The translations under genes and the position numbers were made by a program. Shown piece after piece: positions 6,550 to 14,981 of a stretch of DNA of 30,600 bases. The notes beneath the pieces were generated by a model. The model ran no database searches. It worked only from the letters and a program-made list of their open reading frames with translations, and was not told the origin of the DNA. Source of the stretch: a virus; IMG/VR virus record IMGVR_UViG_3300010430_000337, positions 1 through 30,600 of that record; one strand, 5' to 3'. Numbering within the stretch: position 1 is the first letter of the stretch; each line of letters opens with the position of its first letter.

Positions 6550-9341
6550 GTCGCCAGAGTACCCCTCAGGGCCTCCCGATTCTCCTGGGCGTTCGAGAGC
6601 TGGGCCTCCTGGCCGTCCCTGGACCGCATGACGTCGAGGACGCGGCTCGGGTCGTCCACGACGACGACCTGCGCCGGCGGGACGGTCACGTTCACTTGCG
6701 GGGCGGGCTGCGGGCCGGCGTTCAGGAGCGCGGCCGTGCGGCCTGCCGGGACGATGGTCCCGGGCTGGTCGGGGACGAAGAGCTCGGCCCCGCCCTCGCC
6801 GACGACGGCCGGCTCGCCGACGGGCGGTCGACCGCCCTCGGCGAAGAATCCCGAAATGAATCCCCCGATGTCGAACCCACCCCCACCCCCTCCGCCTCCG
6901 GGTCCGCCCTGCTCACCGAAGAGCGAAAGGAGGAGTTGGTTCGTCGCGAGCTCGAGGAGCGAGTCGAGGATCGACTCGACGAAACGGTCCGCGTTGAACT
7001 CGCCGGACTTGAAGAAGTCGAGGAGCGCCGCCTTGCCCTCGTTGAACGCGTCGACCGTCGCGCCCTGCACGAAGCCCGAGACGTCCTCGAGCCCGAGGCG
7101 GATCTCGGCGAGCCCGCCCTTCACGCCCCCCGTCTGCGCCGTGAGCTCGAGTTGCGCGCGGTTGTATTCGTCGACCGAGATCGCGCCGGCGGCCCACAGG
7201 GCGTTCAGGTCCGCCTGCAGCGCCATGATCTCCTTCATCGGGTCCTGCACCGCGCGAAGGAGCTCGATCTGGCGCTCGGTGAGCTTGTTCTGCCCGGAGA
7301 GGGCGGAGTCGTCGGACGGGGCGGACGCGGCGGCGACAGCGCCCGCCCCCCCGGCGTCCGACGACCCCGCGAAGGCATCGGCCGGCCCCGCGAGCGAGAC
7401 GCCGACGAGTGCGGCGGCAGCGACGGAGGCGGCCTGCTTCGCGGCGGCGGCGAAGGCCGCGCCGACGCGCTCGCCCTCGATCGCCGCGAGCTTCTCGTTG
7501 AAGTCGCCCTCGAGGTCGAGGAAGGCCCGGAGCGCGTCCCCGCCCTCGAGCCCGCGGAACCCCTCGAAGAGGTTCGCCGCGGCGTCCTTCCCGATGTCGA
7601 GCGCCGCGCCGACGTAGTCCCGTCCGAAGTTCTCGCGGAAGTCGGTCGTCACCCCGTCGAACGCGCTCGAGAGGTCGGCGGACGACGCGAGCAGGAGTCG
7701 GCGCGCGCTCTCGATCGGGCTCGACAGGTCGAAGTCCGCGATCGCCGTGAGCTGGTCCCGGGCGAGCGTGAAGAAGCGCGAGATCGCCTGCCCGATCGAG
7801 AGGAAGAGTCCGATCGTCGAGTTCGCGAAGGCCTTCGTCGCGGCGCCGGCGTCGTCGATCGAGCCGACGTAGTTGTCGAGGAAGAAGCTCGCGAGGACGG
7901 AGACGGCCTCCCCGATCTCGTTGAGCGCAAGCCGCACCCCCGGGCCGAAGACCTGGACGGCGAAGCGGACGCCGTCCCGGAAGAGGTCGAAGAGGAACGA
8001 CACCCGCTCGGAGACGAGGTCGAACGCGGCCTGCAGGACGTCCCCGACCCGGACGCCCCCGACCTCGAGGTTCGCGATCTCCTCCCGGAAGGCGATGAGC
8101 GCCCCGATCGAGCCGGCGAGGAGCGCCGGGAGGAGCGTGATCGGGTTCGTGAGGAGCGCCACGGCGAGCGACCCGAGGGCCGGGATGACGACCCCGACGA
8201 TCGTCCCGATCGCGAGGGCCTGGGCGACCTTCGCCGTCGTGTCGATGTTCTCGGTGAGGAACCGGAGGCCGGAGGCTAGGGAGCGGGCGCCCTCCTCGAG
8301 GAGGTCGAGCCCCCCCGACTTGCCGAGGCTCAGGATGAGCCCCTCGTAGGCGCTGCGGACCGCCAGGAGCGCCCCGTTGAGGTTGTCGTCCATGATGGCC
8401 GCGATCCGGTCCGCGGCCCCCTCGGCGCCCTCCAAGTTCGCCACGAGGCCGGGGAGATCGTCCGCCTGCCCGGTGAGCGCCAGGAACGCCGTAGCGGCCG
8501 AGTTCTCGAGGAGGTCGAAGACGTTGGACGCGTCGACCCCGGCGTCCCGGAGCTCCTGCAGGGCGGGCAGGAGGCCGCCGGCGGCGGTGATCGAGAACTC
8601 GTCCGCATTCCGCCCCGAGAGTTCCAGGACCTCGGCGAGCTTCTCCCCGGGCGACTGGAGCTCCGCGAAGATCGCCCGGAGCCCCCGGCCCGCGAGGCCC
8701 GCCTTGATGCCGGCGTTCGCGAGCCCCTGGACCGCGGCCGCGGTCTCCTCGAGCGAAACTCCCAGGCCAGCGGCGACCGGCGCGACGAACTTGAGCGCCT
8801 CGCCGAAGCCCCGAACGTCGGTGTTCGCCGAGTTCGCGCCGAGGGCGAGCACGTCGACCACCCGCGAGATCTCCGCGACCTCGAGCCCGAAGCCCGTGAG
8901 GACGTTCGTCGCGATGTCGGCGGCCGAGGAGAGCTCCAGAGCGCCGGCCTGCGCGAGCTTGAGCGTCCCCTCGACCGACCCGAAGACCTCGTTCGCGTCG
9001 AAACCCGCACGCGCGAGCTCGACCATCCCCTGCGCGGCCTGAGACGCCGAGAAGCGCGTCGTCGTGCCGAGGTCGAGCGCCCGCTGCTCGAGGGCGGCGA
9101 ACTCGTCCCCCGTCGCCTGGGAGATCGCCTGGACCGTCGACATCTCCTGGGAGAAGTCAGCGAGGAGGCGGACGCTCGAGGTGAGCCCCGCCGTGATCCC
9201 GGCCGCGGCGAAGGCGGCGACGAGCGTCGAGCGGAGGCTGGTCGCCCGCCGCTCGACGCCGCCGAGGCTCCGCTCGACCTTCTGCGCGCCGGCCTGGGCC
9301 TTGCGCGGGTCGACGACGACCTCGATCCGGAACTTCGCCAC
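6546..9341 (-). CDS. Tail tape-measure protein (TP901-type core)
   Basis: A 931-residue protein with GTG at 9341, directly after the TAG of the GT chaperone frame, with GGAGG about 11 bases upstream. The N-terminus MAKFRIEVVVDPRKAQAG and the alanine-rich helical region about 60-330 (ADFSQEMSTVQAISQATG, ALDLGTTTRFSASQAAQGM) match the phage tape-measure TP901 core family. A long hydrophobic stretch at residues about 377-418 could enter the host membrane on DNA ejection. A glycine run (PGGGGGGGGFD) lies near the C-terminus. The protein sets tail length and plugs the tube. By the usual rule of about 0.15 nm per residue it would specify a tail near 140 nm; that figure is only an estimate. Location after G/GT is the classical one. 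Confidence 0.95.
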   Translation of the reverse strand: MAKFRIEVVVDPRKAQAGAQKVERSLGGVERRATSLRSTLVAAFAAAGITAGLTSSVRLLADFSQEMSTVQAISQATGDEFAALEQRALDLGTTTRFSASQAAQGMVELARAGFDANEVFGSVEGTLKLAQAGALELSSAADIATNVLTGFGLEVAEISRVVDVLALGANSANTDVRGFGEALKFVAPVAAGLGVSLEETAAAVQGLANAGIKAGLAGRGLRAIFAELQSPGEKLAEVLELSGRNADEFSITAAGGLLPALQELRDAGVDASNVFDLLENSAATAFLALTGQADDLPGLVANLEGAEGAADRIAAIMDDNLNGALLAVRSAYEGLILSLGKSGGLDLLEEGARSLASGLRFLTENIDTTAKVAQALAIGTIVGVVIPALGSLAVALLTNPITLLPALLAGSIGALIAFREEIANLEVGGVRVGDVLQAAFDLVSERVSFLFDLFRDGVRFAVQVFGPGVRLALNEIGEAVSVLASFFLDNYVGSIDDAGAATKAFANSTIGLFLSIGQAISRFFTLARDQLTAIADFDLSSPIESARRLLLASSADLSSAFDGVTTDFRENFGRDYVGAALDIGKDAAANLFEGFRGLEGGDALRAFLDLEGDFNEKLAAIEGERVGAAFAAAAKQAASVAAAALVGVSLAGPADAFAGSSDAGGAGAVAAASAPSDDSALSGQNKLTERQIELLRAVQDPMKEIMALQADLNALWAAGAISVDEYNRAQLELTAQTGGVKGGLAEIRLGLEDVSGFVQGATVDAFNEGKAALLDFFKSGEFNADRFVESILDSLLELATNQLLLSLFGEQGGPGGGGGGGGFDIGGFISGFFAEGGRPPVGEPAVVGEGGAELFVPDQPGTIVPAGRTAALLNAGPQPAPQVNVTVPPAQVVVVDDPSRVLDVMRSRDGQEAQLSNAQENREALRGTLAT

Positions 9342-10252
9342 CTAGCGCCCCCTCCGTCCGAGGCGCGCCACGCTAGGCCGCGGGCCACCGCGGCGACCGC
9401 CGCTCGACCGCTTCCCGCCGCGCGAACGCTTCGCCTCCGAGGCCTGCCTCGCTCGCTCGGCCTCGAACTCGTCCGCCTGCCACCCCCGATAGCCCGCGTC
9501 CATCTTGAGGATGCAGAGCTCGAAGAGCTCCGCGACGTCGGGGGCGAGCCCGAGGCGGTCGGAGCGGGCCTCGACCTTCGACGCCGGGATCGGGCCGATC
9601 GAGCCGCCGCCCGACTGGCGCTCCGTGTTCAAGCGCCAGAACTCGCGCAGGATGAACGAGAAGCACGTCGGGACGAACGGTCGATCGAGATACCACTTCG
9701 GAAGCTCCCTCCCCTTCGCGATCGCCGACGTGACGGAGTGCCCGTCGCGCTTGTAGCGAAGCTGCCAGAGGAGGAGCTCCCTCAGTTTCCCGCGACGTCC
9801 CCCGCGTTCGCGAGCGCGCCGTACTCGGTGAACTTGTCCGGGTTCTTGGCCGCGATGCGGATCTCCTCGAAGTAGTGATCCGGCATCGACGCGACGAACT
9901 CCCGGATGTTCTCCTCGGTCGACTCGGCGAACGTCCCGTCGTCCATCGGGACGTCGATGAGCTCCTTCACGACGAGCACGGGGAAGATGTCCTTGTCGAT
10001 CTTCCGCTCCGCCGGCGCGCGGGATCGGAAGTCGATCCCGTCGGCGACGTCCTTCGCCTTGAGCTTCGTCCCGCGGCGGCAGAGTTCGTTCCAGTAGCCC
10101 GCGTTCTTCTCGCCCGCGAACGCGAGCCGCAGCTTCGGGACGCGGGGCGCGCCCTCCCCCTCGACGGTGTTCCCGCGCAGCCAGTCGAGCGGGTAGACGA
10201 TCGTGCGCGAGGTGTCGACCTCGTGCTCCTTCATGTACGAGAAGTTCGGCAT
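9342..10252 (-). CDS. GT-like tail assembly chaperone fusion made by -1 frameshift
   Basis: The upstream 156-residue frame (10252-9782) ends in TGA directly after GGGAAAC. A -1 slip there continues for 147 more codons to the TAG at 9344-9342, giving a predicted 303-residue product. The extension has real protein character: ELLLWQLRYKRDGHS, RELPKWYLDRPFVPTC and GYRGWQADEFEAE, then a lysine/arginine/glycine-rich tail. It has no convincing start of its own. The arrangement is the G/GT pair of lambda-like phages, in which both products bind the tape measure during tail assembly. The open frame extends further upstream to 11630, but that part is antisense-like noise over the tube and G genes and is not included. 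Confidence 0.85.
9782..10252 (-). CDS. G-like tail assembly chaperone (unshifted product)
   Basis: A 156-residue protein with ATG at 10252 and AGGAG seven bases upstream. The N-terminus MPNFSYMKEHEVDTSRTIVY leads into a mixed alpha/beta protein with no enzyme motif. It sits between the tail tube and the tape measure, exactly where the first tail-assembly chaperone is found in siphophages, and ends at the slippery site. Most ribosomes are expected to stop here and make this short form, with a minority making the GT fusion. I did not recognise the family from residues alone; identity comes from context and the frameshift signal. Confidence 0.82.
   Translation of the reverse strand: MPNFSYMKEHEVDTSRTIVYPLDWLRGNTVEGEGAPRVPKLRLAFAGEKNAGYWNELCRRGTKLKAKDVADGIDFRSRAPAERKIDKDIFPVLVVKELIDVPMDDGTFAESTEENIREFVASMPDHYFEEIRIAAKNPDKFTEYGALANAGDVAGN
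9785..9791 (-). other. Programmed -1 frameshift slippery site GGGAAAC
   Basis: On the minus strand the heptamer is phased G GGA AAC in the chaperone frame and is followed at once by TGA; slipping back gives GGG AAA and opens the downstream frame. It differs from the lambda site GGGAAAG by one base. A GGGGGAC run (9797-9803) just upstream could act as an internal Shine-Dalgarno stimulator. A small stem GAGG-GAGCT-CCTC (9771-9783) lies just downstream. The site itself is seen directly; the stimulators are inference. Confidence 0.88.
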
Positions 10253-10286
10253 TCGTAGCTCCTTCGGCCGGTTCGCCGGAACGGGT

Positions 10287-10323
10287 GCACGCGGACCCCG
10301 CCACCGTGGAGAGGTCCGCGTGC
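10287..10323 (-). promoter_or_regulatory. Stem-loop between tail tube and chaperone genes
   Basis: The 120-base gap 10253-10372 holds a perfect 11-bp inverted repeat, GCACGCGGACC (10287-10297) and GGTCCGCGTGC (10313-10323), with a 15-base loop. A second short stem CCA-CCG-TGG lies inside the loop. No T-run follows in the direction of transcription, so it is not a standard intrinsic terminator. It could be a partial terminator, or an mRNA 3' stabiliser that lets the highly expressed tube gene be made in excess over the chaperones. Confidence 0.5.
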
Positions 10324-10372
10324 GTCATGATGGCAACCCGGGGCGGGCGAATGGAAGGGGCTGGGCCCCGGA

Positions 10373-11998
10373 TCAGGCGGCCGCGCTCGTCGGCGTGACG
10401 GGGAAGACGCTCAGGCTGAGAGTCTGCGAGAACGTGTCGCCCTCGTAGGCCTCGCCCGTAAGGCTCAGGTTGATCGACTCGTTCACAGGGAAGTCCTTCG
10501 CCCCGTCGCCGAGCGTCATCGACGGCAGGTCCCAGGCGAGCGCGCCGTCCTCGTTCTCGTGGATAAACTCCATCGTGACCTCGGTGTTCCCGCGGATCCG
10601 CGCGACGACCGTCGGACTCGTGAAGAGGACGGTCGCCTCGACGTCGACGAGGAAGTTCCCCGCGTTGAGGTACTTGTTCCCCTCGTAGCACTGGACCTTC
10701 TCGCCGCTGACCTCGTTGTCGATCGTGAGGCTCCAGTCCTTGAAGTCGGTCGTGAGGCCGGTCTCGTCGATGTCCGTGATCCGCAGGCGGGCGCACTGCG
10801 TCGACGTATTGAACGGCGCCGTGAGGAGCGGCGAGATCGGCGTCGTCGCGTTCGTCTTCCGCGACGCGTTGTCGACGATCGTCTCGATCCGCGAGCCGAT
10901 GAGCTCCCACGACTGCGTCACCTTGTCGCCCGTTCCGAAGCTCACGCCCCAGACGTCCGTAAGCCCGTTCGTCAGGTACTCGAACCCGTCGGGGCTCGCG
11001 ACCGGCGTCGGCGGCGTGGTCTCGTAGAGGTTGTCGTAGCCGGCCTCGAACTGGTAGTAGCTCTGGCCGTAGTCGGAGTCGTCGACCGCGACGTTCCGGA
11101 TGTAGCGACCGAAGAGGAGGTCGATCGCGAGGTTCGTGCCGCCGGCGTTGTCGTCCGTTCCGTCGAAGGCGACGAGCGCCGGGCGCAGGCGGTCCGGGTC
11201 GGAGTTGCCCGGGTCGAGCTTGTCGAGCGTGAGGGATCCGGCGGCGATCGCCGTGACGCGCGCGAACCCGTAGGTCGGCGTCGACGCGGCGCTCGCGGGC
11301 TGGTTCGTGCTCGTCGTGCCGCCGACGTGGATCATCTGGCCGACGGTGAGGCCGAGCGTCGTGAAGTCGATGTTGTTCGTCGCCGAGTTGTTTCCCGACG
11401 TGAGGGTCCCGACGCCGGAGGAGACCGTCATCGCGAGATCGCCGTCCTCGGCGCGGATCCCGCAGAGAGAGACCATCGCGTTCGTCGGGGCAGTCTCCGC
11501 GGAGTTGCCCGAGACCGTGATCGTCGTCCCCGAGCTCGCGAGGTCCGCGGTGAGCGCCTTGAGCCCGTTGTTCGCGGTGGTCGCGTAGCCCTTCGCGTAG
11601 ACGAGGGTCGCCATCCCGCCGGAGACCCACTGGAACTTCGCGGCCTGGGCCGCGGTCGCAGCCGGAACCGTGTACCCGGAGCTCGTCGCGTCGACGCCCT
11701 CGAAGACGGTGTCGGCGTTGACGAAGGACGAGAAGAACGCCCCGGGCGCGCGGTCCAGGACCGCGGAGATCGTGTAGTCGTCCTCGAAGGAGACGGCCGG
11801 GTTCGTGTCGACGACCGCGCCCTTCCGGCGCGAGCGGCGCTTCGAGATCGGGTTCCGCGCGACCTTATCGTTCGGCGAGTTGAAGACGATCGAGCCGTTC
11901 GGCTCGACCTCGTACCACGTCGGGGACCCGCCGAGGGTGTCGAGCGAGCTCTGTACCGCGTACTGGAGCCCGAAGTTGTTCGTGAGTGAGCGTCCCAT
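10373..11998 (-). CDS. Major tail tube protein
   Basis: A 541-residue protein. The start is ATG at 11998, overlapping the upstream stop as TAATG, behind a strong GAGGAG. The open frame extends further upstream but that part is out of place. The N-terminus (MGRSLTNNFGLQYAVQSSLD), followed by VARNPISKRRSRRKGAVVD and SFEDDYTISAVLD, matches a siphophage tube family I know from proteobacterial phages. It polymerises into hexameric rings around the tape measure. At 541 residues it is clearly larger than lambda-type tubes (about 250). The middle (LASSGTTITVSGNSAETAPTN and following) and the C-terminal 140 residues are beta-rich and may include Ig-like decorations on the tube surface; that is inference. 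Confidence 0.85.
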   Translation of the reverse strand: MGRSLTNNFGLQYAVQSSLDTLGGSPTWYEVEPNGSIVFNSPNDKVARNPISKRRSRRKGAVVDTNPAVSFEDDYTISAVLDRAPGAFFSSFVNADTVFEGVDATSSGYTVPAATAAQAAKFQWVSGGMATLVYAKGYATTANNGLKALTADLASSGTTITVSGNSAETAPTNAMVSLCGIRAEDGDLAMTVSSGVGTLTSGNNSATNNIDFTTLGLTVGQMIHVGGTTSTNQPASAASTPTYGFARVTAIAAGSLTLDKLDPGNSDPDRLRPALVAFDGTDDNAGGTNLAIDLLFGRYIRNVAVDDSDYGQSYYQFEAGYDNLYETTPPTPVASPDGFEYLTNGLTDVWGVSFGTGDKVTQSWELIGSRIETIVDNASRKTNATTPISPLLTAPFNTSTQCARLRITDIDETGLTTDFKDWSLTIDNEVSGEKVQCYEGNKYLNAGNFLVDVEATVLFTSPTVVARIRGNTEVTMEFIHENEDGALAWDLPSMTLGDGAKDFPVNESINLSLTGEAYEGDTFSQTLSLSVFPVTPTSAAA

Positions 11999-12426
11999 TA
12001 CTTGATCTCCTCGTGGAAGAACTCTGCGCGAACGGCACGCGAGATCCACTCGCCGTCCTCGTCCACCGAAAGAATCTGAATGCCCTTCGTGAAGTGGCAT
12101 CCGGTGATCGTCTTGCCCTCGAAGACCGCGCGGGCTTGGCGAGCCATCTCGACGGCGGGGCGCGCGCCCTGGTCGGCGCCCGAAATCTGCGCCGGGTAGA
12201 AGCACTCGATCAGGAGCACGCGGTCGCGGAGGTAGCGCCGATTCCCGGGCTTGCCCTGCGTGTCCTGGGCCGAGTCGTCTTCGAGCAGGCGAAGCGAGTA
12301 GTACGGAGTGCCCTTCGTCGGCGTGAACTTCTCGCCCTCGAGAACGGTCGCGTAGGCGTCGGCCTTGTTCGCGAGCCAGTAGGCGACGACCGTGTCGTCG
12401 GCCTCGGTGATCGTGCGCGTCGTCAT
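11998..12426 (-). CDS. Tail terminator / tail completion-like protein
   Basis: A 142-residue protein, ATG at 12426 in an ATGA overlap with the upstream gene. It has an N-terminal helix (YWLANKADAYATVLEG) and beta strands (RRYLRDRVLLIECFYPAQ, ISRAVRAEFFHEEIK) in the alpha-beta-beta order typical of gpU-like terminators that cap the tail tube and join it to the neck. It lies between an HK97 gp10-like gene and the tube gene, the usual place of a terminator. No strong sequence motif proves the family; context carries most of the weight. Confidence 0.6.
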   Translation of the reverse strand: MTTRTITEADDTVVAYWLANKADAYATVLEGEKFTPTKGTPYYSLRLLEDDSAQDTQGKPGNRRYLRDRVLLIECFYPAQISGADQGARPAVEMARQARAVFEGKTITGCHFTKGIQILSVDEDGEWISRAVRAEFFHEEIK

Positions 12427-12899
12427 CTGGACTCGATGAACTTCTCGACGTCGCGGAAGTCGCGCGTGAGGGCCTTCTTCACGCCGCGCTCGACGAAGCC
12501 CGCGCGCGGGTGCCGCACGTTGAGCGCCTCGATGTAGTTCGCGTTATTCGTCACGGTGAGGATCCCGCCGGACTGGACCTCGTAGCCGAGCACCTCGGCG
12601 ACTCCCTGCTCCTGCGGGCCGCGCGTGACGGCCTCCGGAGCGCCGACCGCGGCCGTCGGTCCAGGTCCGACCTTCGGGATCCAGTTCGACGAGGCGAAGC
12701 CCGTGTCGATCGGGGTCCCGTCGTCGGACGGCGCCGCGACGAGGTTCGCGTGAATGTCGAGCGTGATCGCCACGGCCGCGAACGACGCGACGAAGAGGAG
12801 GTCGCGGTTGATCGCGCGGGCCTGCTGCTTCGGCGACCCGCGGCCGCTCTTCACGAGGCGCCCGCTCGCGTCCCGCTTCGGCTTCCTGCGCCCGACCAT
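12423..12899 (-). CDS. HK97 gp10-like neck / head-tail joining protein
   Basis: A 158-residue protein from ATG 12899. The N-terminus is strongly basic (MVGRRKPKRDASGRLVKSGRG). The core has the features of HK97 gp10-like proteins: PIDTGFASSNWIPKV early, NNANYIEALNVRHPRAGFVERGV late. In that family the short loop from the DTG motif and the final helix RAGFVERAV are conserved. The family joins the connector to the tail. The ribosome-binding site is poor (only a G-rich stretch). It overlaps the terminator gene by four bases. Confidence 0.78.
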   Translation of the reverse strand: MVGRRKPKRDASGRLVKSGRGSPKQQARAINRDLLFVASFAAVAITLDIHANLVAAPSDDGTPIDTGFASSNWIPKVGPGPTAAVGAPEAVTRGPQEQGVAEVLGYEVQSGGILTVTNNANYIEALNVRHPRAGFVERGVKKALTRDFRDVEKFIESR

Positions 12900-12926
12900 G
12901 CCGCCGCGGGCCCCCGCGCGGGGACC

Positions 12927-13427
12927 CTACTCCCCCGTTCCAGGGACCGCCGGCCGGAGCTCCAGGGGCCCGCGGTTCGGCTCGGAACCCTCGGTCGGGG
13001 GCTCGAGGCCGAGCGGGCGGAGCTTCGCCGCCAGGGCCTTCCGGCCGCGGACGCGCTCGGAGGCCTCGGCGCCGGCGACCCTGACCTCGTACCACGACCC
13101 GCCGACGTACTCGACGACGACGTCGCCGGCCGGCGGGACGTCCCCGCGGGCCTCCGCCCCGTCCCGCGCCTCCGCGGCGAGGCGACGCCGACGCATGTCG
13201 GGCGCCTCCCACTCGGCGAGCTCGATCCACTCGGCGTCCCAGAGCTTCCGCAGGCGCCGAAGCGGGAAGGCCGACTTCTCGACCCGGTCGCCCGGGGCGG
13301 CCGAGCCGCCAGGAACTCGAGCGGCGCGCCGCCAGATGAACTCGGCCTCCGGGTCGAACCGCTGCTTCCAGTGCCGCACCTTGCGGATCTGGCGGCGCGG
13401 CGGCTCGCTCGTGGTGGCTTGGCTCAT
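12927..13427 (-). CDS. Unrecognised protein between capsid and neck genes
   Basis: A 166-residue, arginine- and glutamate-rich protein with ATG at 13427 and GGAG nine bases upstream. Recognisable elements are IRKVRHWKQRFDPEAEF near the N-terminus, AFPLRRLRKLWDAEWIELAEW in the middle and VVVEYVGGSWYEVRV near residue 110, the last likely a small beta hairpin. Small proteins at this position, just after the major capsid gene, are often connectors or capsid-associated proteins, but I do not recognise a family and assign no function. Confidence 0.6.
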   Translation of the reverse strand: MSQATTSEPPRRQIRKVRHWKQRFDPEAEFIWRRAARVPGGSAAPGDRVEKSAFPLRRLRKLWDAEWIELAEWEAPDMRRRRLAAEARDGAEARGDVPPAGDVVVEYVGGSWYEVRVAGAEASERVRGRKALAAKLRPLGLEPPTEGSEPNRGPLELRPAVPGTGE

Positions 13428-13479
13428 CTGGCGGGCTCCGAAGAGAGAGGACGTGAAGAGAGAGAACCGACGGCGCGGC

Positions 13480-14478
13480 CTAGCTGACCGCGTCGAGGAA
13501 GAAGTAGCCGAGGTCGGCCGAGACGAGCTTCTGGTCCCAGGCGCCCTCGATCTCGTGCCGGTCGGAGTTCAGGTGCTCCATCCGGAAGCGGCGGATCCGG
13601 GTGCCGAGCGTGCCGGCGCCGAAGCGGCCCGTCCACGCGAAGGTGTAGCCGGCGGCCGGCGTCATCCGACCGGGCGTCGCCGGGCGGTAGAAGAGGAGCG
13701 CGTTCTTGCCGCCGATGAAGGCGTTCGACTCGGTCGCTCCCTTGTTCGCGGAGTTCTTGATCGCGTCGAGGACGAGCACCTCCTCGACCTCGAAGAGCGC
13801 CGCGAGCTGCTGGCGGTTCGTCATCGCCGGGCCGGACGTCTGGCCGCGGTCGAGGCGCCCGATGATGTCGGGATGGTCGAGGAGCGAGTCGTAGACCTCG
13901 GTCCCGCAGGCGAAGACGTTCGGGCGGAGGCCGCCCGAGAGCTTCGTCGCGGTGCGGCCCGCGCGGACGCGCTCGATGGGATCCGAGTCGGCTCGATCCC
14001 ACCGGCCGAACTGGCCCGCGGTCGGCGACGCGGAGTCGACGCCCGTGACCTCGTTCGTCCAGATGCTCGTCACGAAGAAGTTCGCGGCCCACTCGACGTC
14101 CTTCCGGAGAAGGGCCTTCATCGAGAGGTACTGAGTCGCCTGCTCCTCGAGGTTCTCGACGGCGGGGTCCGCGTTGTCGCGGATCGAGTCCGCGATGTCC
14201 CGGTGGAACGCGTACTCGTCGCAGAAGAAGCTCGGCGAGTTGTCGATGGTGTAGGTGCCGCCCGCGGACTCGGTCCCGGGGGCACGCTTCGCCATCTCGT
14301 CGCGGTTGAACTCGCCGCGCTCGAAGAGGAAGTAGCGGTCCGACCGCTTGCCGGCGCGGACAATGCGGAAGGCTCGATCGGCGACGAAACCCTCCTCCTC
14401 TTGCTGGAACGCGACCGAGAGGTCGGTGAGCGCGGAGTCGACGTGGAGGTCGCCGGCACTCGGTTCGTTGTAGGGCAT
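13480..14478 (-). CDS. Major capsid protein (HK97-fold type)
   Basis: A 332-residue protein, ATG at 14478 with GGGAG eight bases upstream. Blocks I know from a widespread major capsid family are present: SDRYFLFERGEFNRDEMAKR, then CDEYAFHRDIADSIRDNAD, LEEQATQYLSMKALLRKDVEW, FVTSIWT and near the end HEIEGAWDQKLVSADLGYFF. It follows the protease, scaffold and decoration genes, the normal order for head morphogenesis. It assembles into the icosahedral shell. The N-terminal 35 residues contain no obvious cleaved delta domain, which agrees with a separate scaffold gene upstream. Confidence 0.88.
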   Translation of the reverse strand: MPYNEPSAGDLHVDSALTDLSVAFQQEEEGFVADRAFRIVRAGKRSDRYFLFERGEFNRDEMAKRAPGTESAGGTYTIDNSPSFFCDEYAFHRDIADSIRDNADPAVENLEEQATQYLSMKALLRKDVEWAANFFVTSIWTNEVTGVDSASPTAGQFGRWDRADSDPIERVRAGRTATKLSGGLRPNVFACGTEVYDSLLDHPDIIGRLDRGQTSGPAMTNRQQLAALFEVEEVLVLDAIKNSANKGATESNAFIGGKNALLFYRPATPGRMTPAAGYTFAWTGRFGAGTLGTRIRRFRMEHLNSDRHEIEGAWDQKLVSADLGYFFLDAVS

Positions 14479-14541
14479 CTGGTAGCTCCCTGGGTGGTTC
14501 TTGGGTTCGTCGTCGAAGCTGGAATTGGCCGGGGCGATGCC

Positions 14542-14928
14542 CTAGCTGCCGGCGCCGACCTTCCGGTGGCTGAACTGGATCGTCACGACGTCGCCGTCCG
14601 CGGCGGACGCTTGCGCGACGACCTTGCCGAGGCAAGCGTTGCCGGCCGCGTCGACCCACGCGATCGCCTTGCCCGCGTTGTTCGACGCGACGTCCGCGCC
14701 GATGGCGAGGGCGACGCCGGACTCGACCTCGTAGAACCCCCCGTCCGGGATGTTCATGGCGATCTCTCGGCCGGCGGTCGCTTGCGTCTCGGCCGAGATC
14801 CCGTCGGCGGCGGCCTGGGCCGTGCCGACGTGGTCGGCTTGACCGTCGGCGGCGATCGAGATGAAGCGCCGGATCGTGATCGCGGAGCCGGCCTCGACCG
14901 GGACCGCCCTCGTCGTGTTCGTGGACAT
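14542..14928 (-). CDS. Capsid decoration-like protein (DUF2190-type)
   Basis: A 128-residue protein. The start at ATG 14928 (MSTNTTRAVPVEAGSAITIRR) is chosen because it gives a normal N-terminus with AAGG upstream; the open frame upstream is antisense to other content. The sequence is beta-rich with ISIAADGQADHVGTAQAAADG, GFYEVESGVALAIGADVAS and a lysine-free core, similar to small trimeric head-decoration proteins that often precede the major capsid gene. It probably binds the outside of the shell and stabilises it. Family assignment is by resemblance of the VxAGxxI and GIS/AxGDVA pattern and by position. Confidence 0.72.
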   Translation of the reverse strand: MSTNTTRAVPVEAGSAITIRRFISIAADGQADHVGTAQAAADGISAETQATAGREIAMNIPDGGFYEVESGVALAIGADVASNNAGKAIAWVDAAGNACLGKVVAQASAADGDVVTIQFSHRKVGAGS

Positions 14929-14981
14929 CGTGGATTTACCTTCGGGGTCTCGGGTCGGTGGTAGTGGTTCGAGCGGCGGCG

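Noticed and set aside
9793-11630. Upstream part of the long minus-strand open frame that continues into the GT chaperone region
   Set aside because: It is antiparallel in composition to a normal protein (Arg/Gly/Asp-rich low complexity) and lies out of frame over the well-supported tube and chaperone genes. Only the part after the slippery site has real protein character.
11999-12205. Extension of the tail tube gene upstream of ATG 11998
   Set aside because: It overlaps the terminator gene in another frame; ATG 11998 has a strong GAGGAG and gives the known family N-terminus.
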